Positions 25,473 to 34,878 of a stretch of DNA of 64,000 bases are shown piece after piece (position 1 is the stretch's first letter; the number at the start of each line of letters is the position of its first letter). Position numbers and translations under genes: made by a program. The notes under the pieces are model-generated. The model ran no database searches and was not told where the DNA came from. It saw only the letters and a list, made by a program, of their open reading frames with translations. Origin of the DNA: Aliiroseovarius sediminis. Its GTDB lineage: Bacteria > Pseudomonadota > Alphaproteobacteria > Rhodobacterales > Rhodobacteraceae. Where the stretch lies: contig NZ_JALBYP010000026.1 in the NCBI RefSeq assembly GCF_022678485.1, positions 284,874 through 348,873 on the forward strand, in the 5' to 3' direction.

Positions 25473-26207
25473 TCAGACGTGTTGCGCGCCATTCACCTCG
25501 ATCTCGGCGCCCGAAATGTAAGAACTATCGTCAGAGCACAGGAAATAGATCGCGGCGGCGACTTCCTCGGGCTGGCCAAGCCGCTGCAAGGGTAGCTTGC
25601 GAACGATCTTATCCGTACCGGGTGATAGGATCGCGGTTTCAACCTCGCCTGGTGCGATGGCATTCACGCGCACGCCCAACGGGCCAAAATCATGCGCCAT
25701 TTCGCGGGTCAACGCAGCCAGCGCCGCTTTCGACGTTGCATAGGCTGCTCCGGCAAACGGATGCACCCGCGACCCTGCAATAGAGGTCACGTTAACCACC
25801 GCGCCTTTGGCGGCTGCTAATTCCTCTTTCAACCCACGCGCCAGCACAACCGAGGCGAAAAAGTTGACGTGAAACACCTTACCCCAATCCATCAGGTCTG
25901 TGTTCAGCGTGCTTAGACGTTCGCCATCCGGCCCTTTTGGCGATACACCGGCGTTGTTCACAAGCGCATCCAGCCGACCGTCCAGCTTGTCTTGGATGAC
26001 GCCAACGGCGTTGATCGTGTCGGCGGGATCGGACAGGTCAAGCTGAACGTGATCCTCGCCACCGCCGCCCCATGGGCATTCTTCGGGAATGGCGTTGCGC
26101 GAACAGGTAATGACGCGCCAGCCTTCCAAGTTGAACCGCCGGACGGTTGCATGGCCGATGCCACGACTGGCGCCGGTCAGAAGAAGTGTCTTTTGTCGCT
26201 CGGCCAT
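25473..26207 (-). CDS. SDR-family oxidoreductase
   Basis: A 244-residue short-chain dehydrogenase. The cofactor motif TGASRGIG is at 11-18, with [12 protein letters not shown], the catalytic Ser in [10 protein letters not shown], and YATSK with the catalytic Tyr and Lys. The C-terminal [14 protein letters not shown] is the usual dimer end. The Arg near SRN suggests NADPH use, which is not certain. I start at the ATG at 26207 (MAERQK) with GGGA about nine bases upstream; an ATG three codons earlier at 26216 is possible. It is divergent from argB across 118 bp and convergent with engB. The substrate is unknown. Confidence 0.88.
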   Translation of the reverse strand: MAERQKTLLLTGASRGIGHATVRRFNLEGWRVITCSRNAIPEECPWGGGGEDHVQLDLSDPADTINAVGVIQDKLDGRLDALVNNAGVSPKGPDGERLSTLNTDLMDWGKVFHVNFFASVVLARGLKEELAAAKGAVVNVTSIAGSRVHPFAGAAYATSKAALAALTREMAHDFGPLGVRVNAIAPGEVETAILSPGTDKIVRKLPLQRLGQPEEVAAAIYFLCSDDSSYISGAEIEVNGAQHV

Positions 26208-26325
26208 GATCGCCATTCCCATTGATTGGTTTCGACGCAACCCTAGCAGCACGCAGGGTGGGCGCAATGCCCCTTGGCAGCGGGCAAGCAACGCTCTAAC
26301 ACAGGGTTGCACGAGGAATAAGAGA

Positions 26326-27186
26326 ATGAAGACCCAACAGATGAACCGCGATTGGATCGCCACCGCCCGCACCCTTTCCGAAGCCCTGCCCTATCTGCAG
26401 CGCTACACCGGCGCGACCGTTGTCATCAAGTTCGGTGGCAATGCCATGGGCAGTGACGAGGATATGGCAAGCTTCGCCCGCGACGTTGTTTTAATGCGGC
26501 ATGTGGGCGTAAAGCCAGTGATCGTGCATGGCGGCGGGCCGATGATCAACGCCATGCTGGACCGATTGAAGATCAAAAGCGAGTTCGTGAACGGCAAGCG
26601 CGTCACAGACGCCGCCACCGTCGAAGTGGTCGAGATGGTTCTGTCCGGCGCGGTCAACAAGCGGATCGTGCAAGCCATCAATGACGAAGGTGGCAAAGCG
26701 GTGGGGTTGTCAGGCAAGGATGCTGGACTGGTGATCTGCGATCAGACCGACCCCGATCTGGGCTTTGTCGGCACCCCCGCCCAGGTCGACGTGTCCATCC
26801 TGAATGACCTTGCCGCGGCCGAGGCTATCCCGGTCATCGCCCCGTTGGGCGCCGGGCGGAATGGCGAAACATTCAACATCAACGGCGACACCATGGCCGG
26901 CGCGATTGCTGCCGGTCTGAAGGCGGATCGTCTGCTGTTGCTCACCGACGTCGAAGGCGTCAAGAACGCGGACGGCGACGTGTTGACCGAACTGACTTCG
27001 GCGCAAATTCGCGACATGACAGTATCGGGCGTGATTGCAGGTGGGATGATCCCCAAGACCGAAACCGCACTGGCGGCAATCGACGGCGGCGTGCGGGCGG
27101 TCGTCATTCTGGATGGGCGCGCGCCAAATGCCTGTTTGCTAGAACTTTACACCGATCACGGCGCCGGGTCTTTGATCCGCGCCTGA
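26326..27186 (+). CDS. argB: Acetylglutamate kinase
   Basis: A 286-residue amino-acid kinase that phosphorylates N-acetylglutamate in arginine synthesis. The N-terminal helix with [17 protein letters not shown], the [11 protein letters not shown] substrate loop, [12 protein letters not shown], and [10 protein letters not shown] with [16 protein letters not shown] are all characteristic. The N-terminal extension fits the arginine-inhibited, hexameric kind, which is an inference. I take the ATG at 26326 with GAGGAA upstream; an ATG at 26341 is the alternative. It follows engB (separated by the oppositely oriented SDR), a familiar Rhodobacterales neighbourhood. Confidence 0.95.
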   Translation: MKTQQMNRDWIATARTLSEALPYLQRYTGATVVIKFGGNAMGSDEDMASFARDVVLMRHVGVKPVIVHGGGPMINAMLDRLKIKSEFVNGKRVTDAATVEVVEMVLSGAVNKRIVQAINDEGGKAVGLSGKDAGLVICDQTDPDLGFVGTPAQVDVSILNDLAAAEAIPVIAPLGAGRNGETFNINGDTMAGAIAAGLKADRLLLLTDVEGVKNADGDVLTELTSAQIRDMTVSGVIAGGMIPKTETALAAIDGGVRAVVILDGRAPNACLLELYTDHGAGSLIRA

Positions 27187-27252
27187 ACATCGCGGCCCTT
27201 ATGTCGCGGGAATGTGTCTTGCGCTTGGGCGGGCAGGGCATAAATTCACCCC

Positions 27253-28047
27253 ATGGAATACGAAATATTCATCCGTCTTGGCACATTCGTCAGCCTGTTC
27301 GTCCTGTTCGCGGTGATCGAGGCCAAGGCCCCCCGCCGCCCGCGCACCCAACCGCGCCAGACCCGATGGTTTACCAACCTATCAATCATCGTGATCGACA
27401 CATTGACGCTACGTTTGGTCAACATTCTTCTGCCCCTGCTGGCGGTGGGGGCCGCCCTTGATGCAGCAGCGCAAGGTTGGGGGTTGTTCAACATGATCAA
27501 CCTACCCATCTGGGTCGAGGTCGTGGCCGCAATGATTATCCTTGATCTGGCGATCTGGGCGCAGCATGTGATCTTTCACAAGGTGCCGGTGCTTTGGCGG
27601 CTGCACCGGGTGCATCATGCAGATCGGGATTTTGACGTGACCACCGCGCTTAGATTTCATCCGGTCGAAATTGCGGTTTCGATGATTATCAAGATCGGCG
27701 TGGTATACCTGATTGGCGCGCCTGCACTGGGGGTTATCCTGTTCGAGGTGGTGTTGAACGGTTCGGCCATGTTCAACCACGCCAATATGCGCCTGCCGCT
27801 TTGGCTGGACCGTTGGCTTCGGGTGGTCGTGGTGACGCCCGACATGCACCGCGTGCATCATTCCGTGCATCGCAATGAGACTGACAGCAACTATGGCTTT
27901 TGTCTGTCCATTTGGGACCGTATGTTCCGCACATACACGGATCAGCCCCGCGACGGGCATGACGACATGGTGATCGGGCTACAATGGCAAAACGACAATC
28001 CCTCGAAACTGGGCTGGAGCCTGTTGCTGCCGTTCCGGCGCAAATGA
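27253..28047 (+). CDS. Sterol desaturase / fatty acid hydroxylase superfamily protein
   Basis: A 264-residue integral membrane di-iron enzyme. It has about four hydrophobic helices and the full histidine set: HVIFH (His105/109), HRVHH (118-122), FNHANM (His176) and HRVHHSVH (from about 199). Family members hydroxylate or desaturate lipids, carotenoids or ornithine lipids; the substrate cannot be assigned. No strong ribosome-binding site precedes the ATG at 27253. Its stop overlaps the start of the ferredoxin-like gene (ATGA), so the iron-sulfur protein may be its electron donor. Confidence 0.88.
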   Translation: MEYEIFIRLGTFVSLFVLFAVIEAKAPRRPRTQPRQTRWFTNLSIIVIDTLTLRLVNILLPLLAVGAALDAAAQGWGLFNMINLPIWVEVVAAMIILDLAIWAQHVIFHKVPVLWRLHRVHHADRDFDVTTALRFHPVEIAVSMIIKIGVVYLIGAPALGVILFEVVLNGSAMFNHANMRLPLWLDRWLRVVVVTPDMHRVHHSVHRNETDSNYGFCLSIWDRMFRTYTDQPRDGHDDMVIGLQWQNDNPSKLGWSLLLPFRRK

Positions 28048-28670
28048 CGCTTGAGGCGCTGACGAAGGACGCGCGAGCTGTGGATTTGGATGTCTTCGGC
28101 GCACTGCATGACGGGCCGGACACAGTGATCCTGCTGGGCCCGGTTGAACCTGCGTTCTGGCATGCCTTCACCGCGAGCCCTGAGAACCATGATGGAGCGC
28201 CCGATCCGATGGATCGCTGGTCGAAACGCGTGATCTGCCGGTTGGCCGCATCTTGGCAAGGCGCGGCGGTGTTCCCATCCGATGGCCCACCCTATCCGCC
28301 ATTTTTCGACTGGGCGCTTCGGTCTGGTCGCGCGTGGCAGTCACCGGTGGCATTACTGGTTCACGACACAGCCGGGCTTTGGGTCAGCTATCGGGGCGCT
28401 GTGCGGGTGACCGGGCATCTGACGTTGCCGCCAACCCCAGCCTGCCCTTGTGACACCTGCGCAGCACCGTGCAAGACCGCCTGCCCGGTGGATGCGTTGG
28501 GAGCTGCAAGCTATGACGTGGACGGCTGCATCACCCACATGAACACCGGCGACAGCGCGGATTGCATGGACAAGGGCTGCGCGGTTCGGCGCACTTGCCC
28601 CGTCAGTCGGTCTTGTGGCAGATTGGCTGCTCAATCCGCGTTTCATATGAAAGCGTTCAATTCGACATGA
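28044..28670 (+). CDS. 4Fe-4S ferredoxin-like protein
   Basis: A 208-residue protein with a non-cluster N-terminal part (about 1-130) and a C-terminal region with many cysteines: CPCDTCAAPCKTACPVDAL, then CITHMNTGDSADCMDKGCAVRRTCP. The spacing supports one or two [4Fe-4S] clusters and recalls the C-terminal ferredoxin part of QueG-type proteins, though it is shorter than QueG. The start at 28044 overlaps the hydroxylase stop and its stop overlaps the SixA-like start, both ATGA. I infer it moves electrons to the di-iron hydroxylase encoded just before it. Confidence 0.78.
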   Translation: MTLEALTKDARAVDLDVFGALHDGPDTVILLGPVEPAFWHAFTASPENHDGAPDPMDRWSKRVICRLAASWQGAAVFPSDGPPYPPFFDWALRSGRAWQSPVALLVHDTAGLWVSYRGAVRVTGHLTLPPTPACPCDTCAAPCKTACPVDALGAASYDVDGCITHMNTGDSADCMDKGCAVRRTCPVSRSCGRLAAQSAFHMKAFNST

Positions 28671-29170
28671 CATTGACCCTGATTCTGACCCGGCATGCGA
28701 AATCCAGTTGGAGCCACGCCGGGCTGGACGACCACGACCGGCCGTTGAACAAGCGGGGCCGCGCGTCGGCCAAGGCCATCGGTCGCTGGTTGGCGGCACA
28801 TGGCTATGCCCCTGACACGGTTCTGTGTTCCGACGCCGCGCGCACACGCGAAACATGGGCGTTGATCGCAGACAAGTTCATCGGTGCGCCGGGCGCGGAA
28901 TATCTGGAAGAACTTTATCTGGCCGACCCGGCGACGATGCTGGCCGCGCTAAGGCGGGCCGAGGGCAAGGTCGTCATGATGCTGGGCCACAACCCCGGCT
29001 GTGCTTTCACAGCACGTCGCCTGTCGGCAGAGCCGCATCCGCATGAGAAATTCCATCATTATCCCACCGGAGCGACATCCGTGATTGCGTTTGATGTGGA
29101 CAAGTGGGCCGATGTTGATTGGGGCACAGGACGGGTTGTTGATTTCGTGGTCCCGCGCGGGTTGATCTGA
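28667..29170 (+). CDS. SixA-like histidine phosphatase family protein
   Basis: A 167-residue phosphoglycerate mutase-fold phosphatase. The catalytic LTRHAKSSW (RHA at 9-11), the Arg in CSDAARTRETW, and the second His in VVMMLGHNPG are present. It is short and close to SixA, which removes phosphate from phospho-histidine proteins, but the substrate is not settled. It is third in a chain of ATGA-overlapping genes (hydroxylase, ferredoxin, phosphatase) and is followed by a double-hairpin element before the convergent bztD gene. Confidence 0.85.
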   Translation: MTLTLILTRHAKSSWSHAGLDDHDRPLNKRGRASAKAIGRWLAAHGYAPDTVLCSDAARTRETWALIADKFIGAPGAEYLEELYLADPATMLAALRRAEGKVVMMLGHNPGCAFTARRLSAEPHPHEKFHHYPTGATSVIAFDVDKWADVDWGTGRVVDFVVPRGLI

Positions 29171-29185
29171 CCGGACGAGATTCAA

Positions 29186-29240
29186 GGGGCTCTGCCCCTC
29201 GCGGCTGCGCCGCTCACCCCGGGATATTTTTAGCCAGAAG
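29186..29240. repeat. Double-hairpin plus CCCCGGGATATTTTT intergenic element
   Basis: GGGGC-TCT-GCCCC (29186-29198) and GCGGC-TGC-GCCGC (29201-29213) are two perfect tandem hairpins, followed by ACCCCGGGATATTTTT and AGCCAGAAGAAA. From memory, very similar GGGGCTC/CCCCGGGATATTTTT elements recur between genes in roseobacter genomes. It lies between convergent genes and may act as a terminator for the plus-strand operon. Confidence 0.6.
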
Positions 29241-29272
29241 AAACGAGCGGGCTGCGAGGGTTTGTGTTCGGT

Positions 29273-30058
29273 TCAAAGAATTTGGCTAAGAAACAGTTTG
29301 GTGCGTTCGTTTTGCGGGTTGTTGAAGAATTCGTTGGGTTCGTTTTGCTCCACGATCTGGCCGGCATCCATGAAGATGACACGGTTTGCGACCTCTTTCG
29401 CGAAGCCCATTTCATGGGTGACGCAGAGCATGGTCATACCTTCTTCGGCAAGTTCGACCATGGTTTCCAGAACTTCCTTGATCATTTCGGGGTCAAGCGC
29501 CGAGGTGGGTTCATCAAATAGCATGATACGCGGCTTCATGCACAAAGACCGGGCGATGGCCACGCGCTGTTGCTGCCCCCCTGACAACATCCCGGGAAAT
29601 TTGTGGGCTTGTTCAGGGATTTTCACCTTTTCAAGGAAGTGCATCGCAATCTCTTCCGCCTCTTTCCTGGGCGTCTTGCGCACCCAGATGGGGGCAAGCG
29701 TGCAATTCTCCAAAATTGTCAGATGCGGAAACAGGTTGAAATGTTGAAACACCATCCCAACTTCGGACCGGACCTTGTCCACGTTCTTCAGGTCCGAGGT
29801 CAGTTCGGTGCCGTCTACGATGATCTGGCCTTCCTGATGCTCTTCCAGTCGGTTGATGCAACGGATCAGGGTCGATTTTCCGGACCCGGACGGGCCGGCG
29901 ATAACGATGCGCTCCCCTTCATAGACCGTCAGGTCGATGTCGCGCAGCACATGGAAGGCGCCATACCATTTGTTCATGTTGCGGATTTCGATGGCAATGT
30001 GATCCGACACCGCCATTTTGGACCGGTCAACATGGGTTTCAAGGGTGATGGATGACAT
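29273..30058 (-). CDS. bztD: Glutamate/glutamine/aspartate/asparagine ABC transporter, ATP-binding protein
   Basis: A 261-residue ABC ATPase of the polar amino-acid uptake family. Walker [11 protein letters not shown]-loop [10 protein letters not shown], signature LSGGQQQR, Walker B IMLFDEP and the switch His in VTHEMGF are all intact. An N-terminal extension of about 20 residues precedes the domain, as in BztD/AapP proteins. It is the last gene of the bztABCD operon, 12 bp after bztC, and supplies energy for uptake by the BztB/BztC channel. Confidence 0.92.
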   Translation of the reverse strand: MSSITLETHVDRSKMAVSDHIAIEIRNMNKWYGAFHVLRDIDLTVYEGERIVIAGPSGSGKSTLIRCINRLEEHQEGQIIVDGTELTSDLKNVDKVRSEVGMVFQHFNLFPHLTILENCTLAPIWVRKTPRKEAEEIAMHFLEKVKIPEQAHKFPGMLSGGQQQRVAIARSLCMKPRIMLFDEPTSALDPEMIKEVLETMVELAEEGMTMLCVTHEMGFAKEVANRVIFMDAGQIVEQNEPNEFFNNPQNERTKLFLSQIL

Positions 30059-30070
30059 TGGGTCTCTCCT

Positions 30071-31549
30071 TTAACGGTGGTCCGTGCGCAGGCGGCGTTC
30101 AAGATACATTGAATAACGCGACATCAGGAAGCAGAAGATAAAAAACATCAGCGCAATGAAGCCGTAAAGCTCCCACACGATGCCATTCCAGTTTTGGTCG
30201 GCCCGGATCGCATTGGTCAGGCCCAGTGGGTCCAAAAGGCCGATGATCGAGACCAGCGTCGTGTCCTTGAACACACCAATGAAGGTCGAGACGATGCCGG
30301 GGATAGAGATTTTCAGCGCCTGCGGCATAATAATCAGGCGTTGCGCCTTCCAGTAATCAAGGCCCAGCGCGTCGGCGGCCTCGTACTGGCCTTTGGGGAG
30401 GGCGGCGAGCCCGCCGCGCACCACCTCGGCCATATAGGCGGCGGCGAACAGAGTGACCATGATCAGCACCCGCAGGATGATGTCGAAATTGGTACCCGGC
30501 GGCATGAAGATGTTCAGAAGTGTCGAGGCCACGAACAGAAGTGTGATCAGGGGTACACCTCGAATGAACTCGATGAAGCCCACGCAAAGCGCCTTAACGA
30601 TCAACAGGTCGGATTGACGACCCAAGGCCAGAACGATGCCAATAGGCAACGAGCAGGCAATGGCAACGACGCCGATGGTGATCGATAACATGAAACCGCC
30701 GAAATCACGGCTTTCAACCGGCTCAAGCCCAATGGGGATAATGGTGTGCAACCCGCCTGCGAATGGCGCGGTCAACAGAAGCCACCAGACCAAGGCAGCA
30801 ACAACCGCGATAATCAGGCCCGCAAGGTTACCCACAAACGGCAAAAGCGAACGATAGGCCAGGACGCTGATCACAAAGCCTAGCGCCGCGCCGACAGGCA
30901 TCCAGATCGTGCCGCCCCACAAAAGCCACGGCGCGATAAACGGGTAGAGTGCCGAGAAGAACAGGGGGTTCGGCAAACGCTTGACGCCTGATGCAATTTC
31001 GGCAGCACGATCTTCCTTGGACGTCGTGAACGCCTTGAAGCCAACGAAGGCAGCAGCGCCCAGCAGTGCAAGGCCGACGATAATCCCCAACACGCCGCCC
31101 AGATACACGCCCGCCAACCCCAGCACCACTAGCAGCAACACCCAGTTCATGCGGCGCGAGATCATGTTAAACAGCACAGGGATCAGCGCGACAAACAACA
31201 ACCCGAACGCAAGGACGGGGCGCCAACGTTCGGCTTCGGGGTAGAAGCCGAACATAAGCTGCACCCAGCGTTCGCGGATGACCCCCCAACAGGCGGCGCC
31301 GTGGCCACCATCTGCGGCGAAGACCTCGCGGCATTCGTTCAGCGAGCCTTTGCTCCAGGTCGGGGCGAACACCCATGGAAGGATTGCGGCCAGAACATAC
31401 CATAGGAAGACAAGCGACAGCACCGTGAGGATCGAGTTTCCGATCCCATTGAACAGGTTGGCACGCGCCCAACCAACGATCCCGACCTGCGACGCAGGCG
31501 GAGCGCGTTCGGGCAACATTTCCGAGCGAACATAGGACAGGTCTGGCAT
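30071..31549 (-). CDS. bztC: Amino-acid ABC transporter permease
   Basis: A 492-residue permease. After one N-terminal helix there is a long insert (about 70-240) with several extra hydrophobic segments, then the HisM-type channel domain with the EAA-like loop in YEAADALGLDYWKAQRLIIMPQALK. This layout and length are typical of BztC/AapM, larger than ordinary amino-acid permeases. It forms the membrane channel with BztB. It starts one base after the bztB stop. Confidence 0.92.
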   Translation of the reverse strand: MPDLSYVRSEMLPERAPPASQVGIVGWARANLFNGIGNSILTVLSLVFLWYVLAAILPWVFAPTWSKGSLNECREVFAADGGHGAACWGVIRERWVQLMFGFYPEAERWRPVLAFGLLFVALIPVLFNMISRRMNWVLLLVVLGLAGVYLGGVLGIIVGLALLGAAAFVGFKAFTTSKEDRAAEIASGVKRLPNPLFFSALYPFIAPWLLWGGTIWMPVGAALGFVISVLAYRSLLPFVGNLAGLIIAVVAALVWWLLLTAPFAGGLHTIIPIGLEPVESRDFGGFMLSITIGVVAIACSLPIGIVLALGRQSDLLIVKALCVGFIEFIRGVPLITLLFVASTLLNIFMPPGTNFDIILRVLIMVTLFAAAYMAEVVRGGLAALPKGQYEAADALGLDYWKAQRLIIMPQALKISIPGIVSTFIGVFKDTTLVSIIGLLDPLGLTNAIRADQNWNGIVWELYGFIALMFFIFCFLMSRYSMYLERRLRTDHR

Positions 31550-31550
31550 A

Positions 31551-32813
31551 TCAGCGCTCCCTCAACGTGACGGATTGGTTGTACCAGTTCATCACCGCCG
31601 AAATCGTCAGCGAGATGGCGAGGTAGACCAGCATCAACAGCAGAACCGCCTCAAGTTCGCGGCCGGTCTGGTTCATGGTGATGCCGCCCAGCGTGCCGGT
31701 GATATCCATATAACCCACGGCAATCGCCAAAGAGCTGTTCTTGGTCAGGTTCAGGTATTGCGAGATCAGCGGTGGGATGATGACGCGCAGGGCTTGGGGC
31801 AGAACGACCAAGCTCATCGTGCGTTTCGGGCGCAGGCCCAGCGCGCTGGCGGCTTCGGTTTGGCCAGTTGATACGGCCAGAATGCCGGCCCGCACGATTT
31901 CCGCAACAAACGCGCCTGTGTAAAGCGACAGGGCCACCCACAGCGCGATCAGTGAGTTCCGCAGATGGATGCCGCCCCTGAAGTTAAACCCCTTCAGTTC
32001 AGGATAGCCAAGATGAAACCCAAGGATCGTCAGAACCAGCAGGAAGGGCAGCATGACGACCCCAAGGCGCAAATGCCAGGTCCGGGGGCGAAGTCCGGTG
32101 GCTTCTTGAATGATATCGGCGCGGCGTTTGATCAGAATAGATGTCAGGAAACCCGCAATCACGACCGCCAGAAGCGCCAGAAGATCAAGGCTGACATCGA
32201 AGCGAAGGGCAGACGCACCCAGCAGATGCATATCGCCCAAACTGCGCGAGAACAACGGTTCAGGAATATAGATTCCACGGTTGGTCATCGCCACGGTGTC
32301 CCACAAAGACATGCTGGCCTCGCCTTTGCGGAAGGCACTGGGTCGCGGCAATGTCTCGATCAGGATGGCCATTGTGAACACGATCCACAACAACAGGGGG
32401 ACGTTGCGGAAACCTTCGACATAGACGGCGGTCAGGCGCGAGACGATCCAGTTCGGTGACAGGCGCAGCACGCCGATTATCACCCCGATGATCGTGGCCG
32501 CCACACAGCCCATTGCAGCGACCAGCAGCGTGTTCAACAGTCCGATCAGCGATGCGCGCAGGTGTGTATCCTGCGAATCATAGTCCAGAAGCCGTTGGTT
32601 GATGTCATAGCCCGACGGCTCGAACATGAAGCTGAAGCTTGGTTCCTTGCTCAGCACGGCAAGGTTTTGCGCGGTGTTGGACAGAAGCCAGCCGATCAGC
32701 GTCAAGAAGCCAATCAAGGCGATGATCTGAATGGTAATCGCGCGATACCGGCTGTCATACAGCAGCATGGATAGCCGAAACTGGCCCTGTTTAGGGTCGG
32801 TTATCGTTGTCAT
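31551..32813 (-). CDS. bztB: Amino-acid ABC transporter permease
   Basis: A 420-residue permease partner of BztC. It has about eight hydrophobic helices and the EAA loop TEAASALGLRPKRTMSLVVLPQALR; a large periplasmic region between the first helices (around QRLLDYDSQDTHLRASL) is characteristic of the Bzt/Aap group. Length matches BztB (about 420). It is separated from bztA by about 120 bp containing a strong terminator-like hairpin, which should lower its expression relative to the binding protein. Confidence 0.92.
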   Translation of the reverse strand: MTTITDPKQGQFRLSMLLYDSRYRAITIQIIALIGFLTLIGWLLSNTAQNLAVLSKEPSFSFMFEPSGYDINQRLLDYDSQDTHLRASLIGLLNTLLVAAMGCVAATIIGVIIGVLRLSPNWIVSRLTAVYVEGFRNVPLLLWIVFTMAILIETLPRPSAFRKGEASMSLWDTVAMTNRGIYIPEPLFSRSLGDMHLLGASALRFDVSLDLLALLAVVIAGFLTSILIKRRADIIQEATGLRPRTWHLRLGVVMLPFLLVLTILGFHLGYPELKGFNFRGGIHLRNSLIALWVALSLYTGAFVAEIVRAGILAVSTGQTEAASALGLRPKRTMSLVVLPQALRVIIPPLISQYLNLTKNSSLAIAVGYMDITGTLGGITMNQTGRELEAVLLLMLVYLAISLTISAVMNWYNQSVTLRER

Positions 32814-32894
32814 AAAGACATCCCTGTTGCCCTTGGCGTTGTTTATTGAATGTGCGGATCGAGCCGCAGTGCCAAGGTGCGTTCAAACGGTAGG

Positions 32895-32920
32895 AAAAAG
32901 GGCGTGGAAAATCCACGCCC
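32895..32920 (-). terminator. Intrinsic terminator-like hairpin between bztA and bztB
   Basis: On the minus strand, GGGCGTGG-ATTTT-CCACGCCC is followed by TTTTT: a perfect 8-bp stem (32900-32907 with 32913-32920) lying 14 bases after the bztA stop. It probably terminates most transcripts after bztA or stabilises the bztA 3' end, with partial read-through to bztBCD. Confidence 0.8.
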
Positions 32921-32933
32921 TCATCAAACAATA

Positions 32934-33953
32934 TTACCGGAACGGCGGTGAGTAGATCAGACCACCGTCTTTCCACTGCGCGTTAAGGCCACGCGCCAGC
33001 GCGATCGGTGTGCTTTCACCGATGTTCTTGGCAAACAGCTCGCCGTAGTTTCCGCCCGCCATGATGGCGCGCTTGGCCCAATCAGCATCAAGACCAAGCA
33101 TTTCGCCCAGATTGCCTTCCGTGCCAAGGATGCGGTTAACTTCGGGATTGCTACCCGGAGCTGCCGACAACTCGCCGATATTGGCGGATGTGATGCCCAA
33201 CTCTTCAGCCGAAATCAAGGCGTTCAGGGTCCAGCGGACAATGTCTTCCCATTCGTTGTCCCCGTGACGGACCAAGGGGCCCAATGGCTCTTTCGAAATA
33301 ATTTCGGGCAGAACCACATGTGCTGACGGATCTTCGAACGAGGCACGTGTTGCTGCAAGGCCAGATGCGTCTGTCGTATAGGCATCGCAAGCCCCCGCAA
33401 GGTATTGCTGCTGCCCTTCGGCGTTGGTTTCGATCGGCACGGGCTCATAGCTGATGTTGTTTGCGCGGAAGAAATCCGCCAAGTTCAGCTCGGTTGTTGT
33501 GCCGGTCTGAATGCAGATGGTCGCGCCATCCAGATCCTTGGCCGAACTCACGCCCATATCTTTGGTCACAAGAAAGCCTTGGCCATCATAATAGTTGACA
33601 CCAACGAATTCGAACTTCAGGTCAACATCGCGCGTCAGCGTCCAAGTGGTGTTGCGCGCGAGCATGTCGATTTCGCCTGATGCAAGGGCAGTGAAGCGTG
33701 TCTTGCCGGTGGTCGGCACAAATTCGACCGCTTTAGGGTCACCCAGAACCGCAGCCGCAACCGCGCGGCAGAAGCCAACGTCAAAACCTTGCCATTCGCC
33801 GTTTGCGTCCGGTGCACCAAAGCCGACAAGCCCGGTGACAACACCGCAATTCAGCTTGCCGCGTGCCTTGACATCTTCAAGGGTCGCGGCGGCCGATACC
33901 CCGGCAGCAAGGCCGGCGACGGTCAGTGCGCCAAGAAAAACGGTTTTTTTCAT
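32934..33953 (-). CDS. bztA: Amino-acid ABC transporter substrate-binding protein
   Basis: A 339-residue periplasmic binding protein for glutamate, glutamine, aspartate and asparagine. A signal peptide (MKKTVFLGALTVAGLAAGVSAA) is followed by the SBP family 3 fold: LEDVKARGKLNCGVV, FDVGFCRAVAAAVLGD, the lobe hinge region, and a C-terminal YSPPFR. I start at the ATG at 33953 with GAGG just upstream. First gene of bztABCD. The 200-bp upstream region has a TTGACG at about 34086-34091 but no convincing -10, so I do not annotate a promoter. Confidence 0.93.
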   Translation of the reverse strand: MKKTVFLGALTVAGLAAGVSAAATLEDVKARGKLNCGVVTGLVGFGAPDANGEWQGFDVGFCRAVAAAVLGDPKAVEFVPTTGKTRFTALASGEIDMLARNTTWTLTRDVDLKFEFVGVNYYDGQGFLVTKDMGVSSAKDLDGATICIQTGTTTELNLADFFRANNISYEPVPIETNAEGQQQYLAGACDAYTTDASGLAATRASFEDPSAHVVLPEIISKEPLGPLVRHGDNEWEDIVRWTLNALISAEELGITSANIGELSAAPGSNPEVNRILGTEGNLGEMLGLDADWAKRAIMAGGNYGELFAKNIGESTPIALARGLNAQWKDGGLIYSPPFR

Positions 33954-34161
33954 GATTACCTCTTCCTGATATTCGCCCGTAGTTTCGGGCTGTTTCGCGG
34001 CCATTGTGGCCGCAACCGTGTTTGCGAAAGGAATACCCCCGCTTCAACATGCGTAGGAGTTTGAAAGAATTGATCAGTTATCGTCAAGGGTAACATCGCC
34101 AAATGGGCTACTTAACCTATGGAAAAGCGAAAAAGTGATTCAAACCAAGCCATTGGTTACA

Positions 34162-34878
34162 TTATGTTTCACTGCGGCTGGCGTGAAAGAACCAAGCGGC
34201 GTTTTTAATTTCGGTATGTTTCTTTTCGGCCAGTTTGGCGGCCTCTTCATCCACGCCCCACTGTTCCTGTTGCCAGGTTTCGTCCAGTCGCGACAGTGTC
34301 CATGCCTCGTCGACCGTCAACTTTTCATCGGCAACGGCCATCGCCAAAACCAACGAACCGCTGATGGCGACAATGTCGTGAAAGCCCGCAAGCTCGAAAA
34401 CAGTCATCGAATGCACCCGGTCTGCCAGCCGCGTTAGCGCTTCGTGATCCTGCGGGTGGTGCATGACACCAGCAACGGGTCGCAACCGCGCACCCAGATG
34501 ATCCGCTGCCCAGTCCAGCAATGGGTTCCATTGTTCATCTTGTCGCGCCACCAGTTCCATCGGCTGGTTCGCGCGATAACATAAAAGGTCACTGTCACCA
34601 TAGGCCGCAAGCAAATCCGCGACCTCAACGAATTGAAGCGTAACCTTGTCCAGCGCCGAGTTTGCCGTACGCGTAACAGGCATCGTCGACGGGTCAATCT
34701 TATCCTGCTGGGCATCCCATTCGCCTACGATCGCCTCGGCCAAGGCCAGAGTCGGCACCTGAAGCAACGTCTTTGCAGGTGTTTTGATCGAACGCCCATC
34801 CAGTTCAACCGTATATCCGTGATTAGTTCGGGCGGTCGTCGCCTTTTTCCAGAACCGTTTTGCAGCCCAATCGCTCAT
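34162..34878 (-). CDS. ATP12-family F1-ATPase assembly chaperone
   Basis: A 238-residue homologue of the mitochondrial ATP12 chaperone, which binds the F1 alpha subunit during assembly. Typical segments are KRFWKKA near the N terminus, YTVELDGRSIKTPAKTLL, MPVTRTANSALDKV, LLCYRAN and the QWGVDEEA end. The ATG at 34878 overlaps the stop of the HAD gene as ATGA. It is the last gene of a long minus-strand run and lies 200 bp before the bzt operon. Confidence 0.9.
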   Translation of the reverse strand: MSDWAAKRFWKKATTARTNHGYTVELDGRSIKTPAKTLLQVPTLALAEAIVGEWDAQQDKIDPSTMPVTRTANSALDKVTLQFVEVADLLAAYGDSDLLCYRANQPMELVARQDEQWNPLLDWAADHLGARLRPVAGVMHHPQDHEALTRLADRVHSMTVFELAGFHDIVAISGSLVLAMAVADEKLTVDEAWTLSRLDETWQQEQWGVDEEAAKLAEKKHTEIKNAAWFFHASRSET

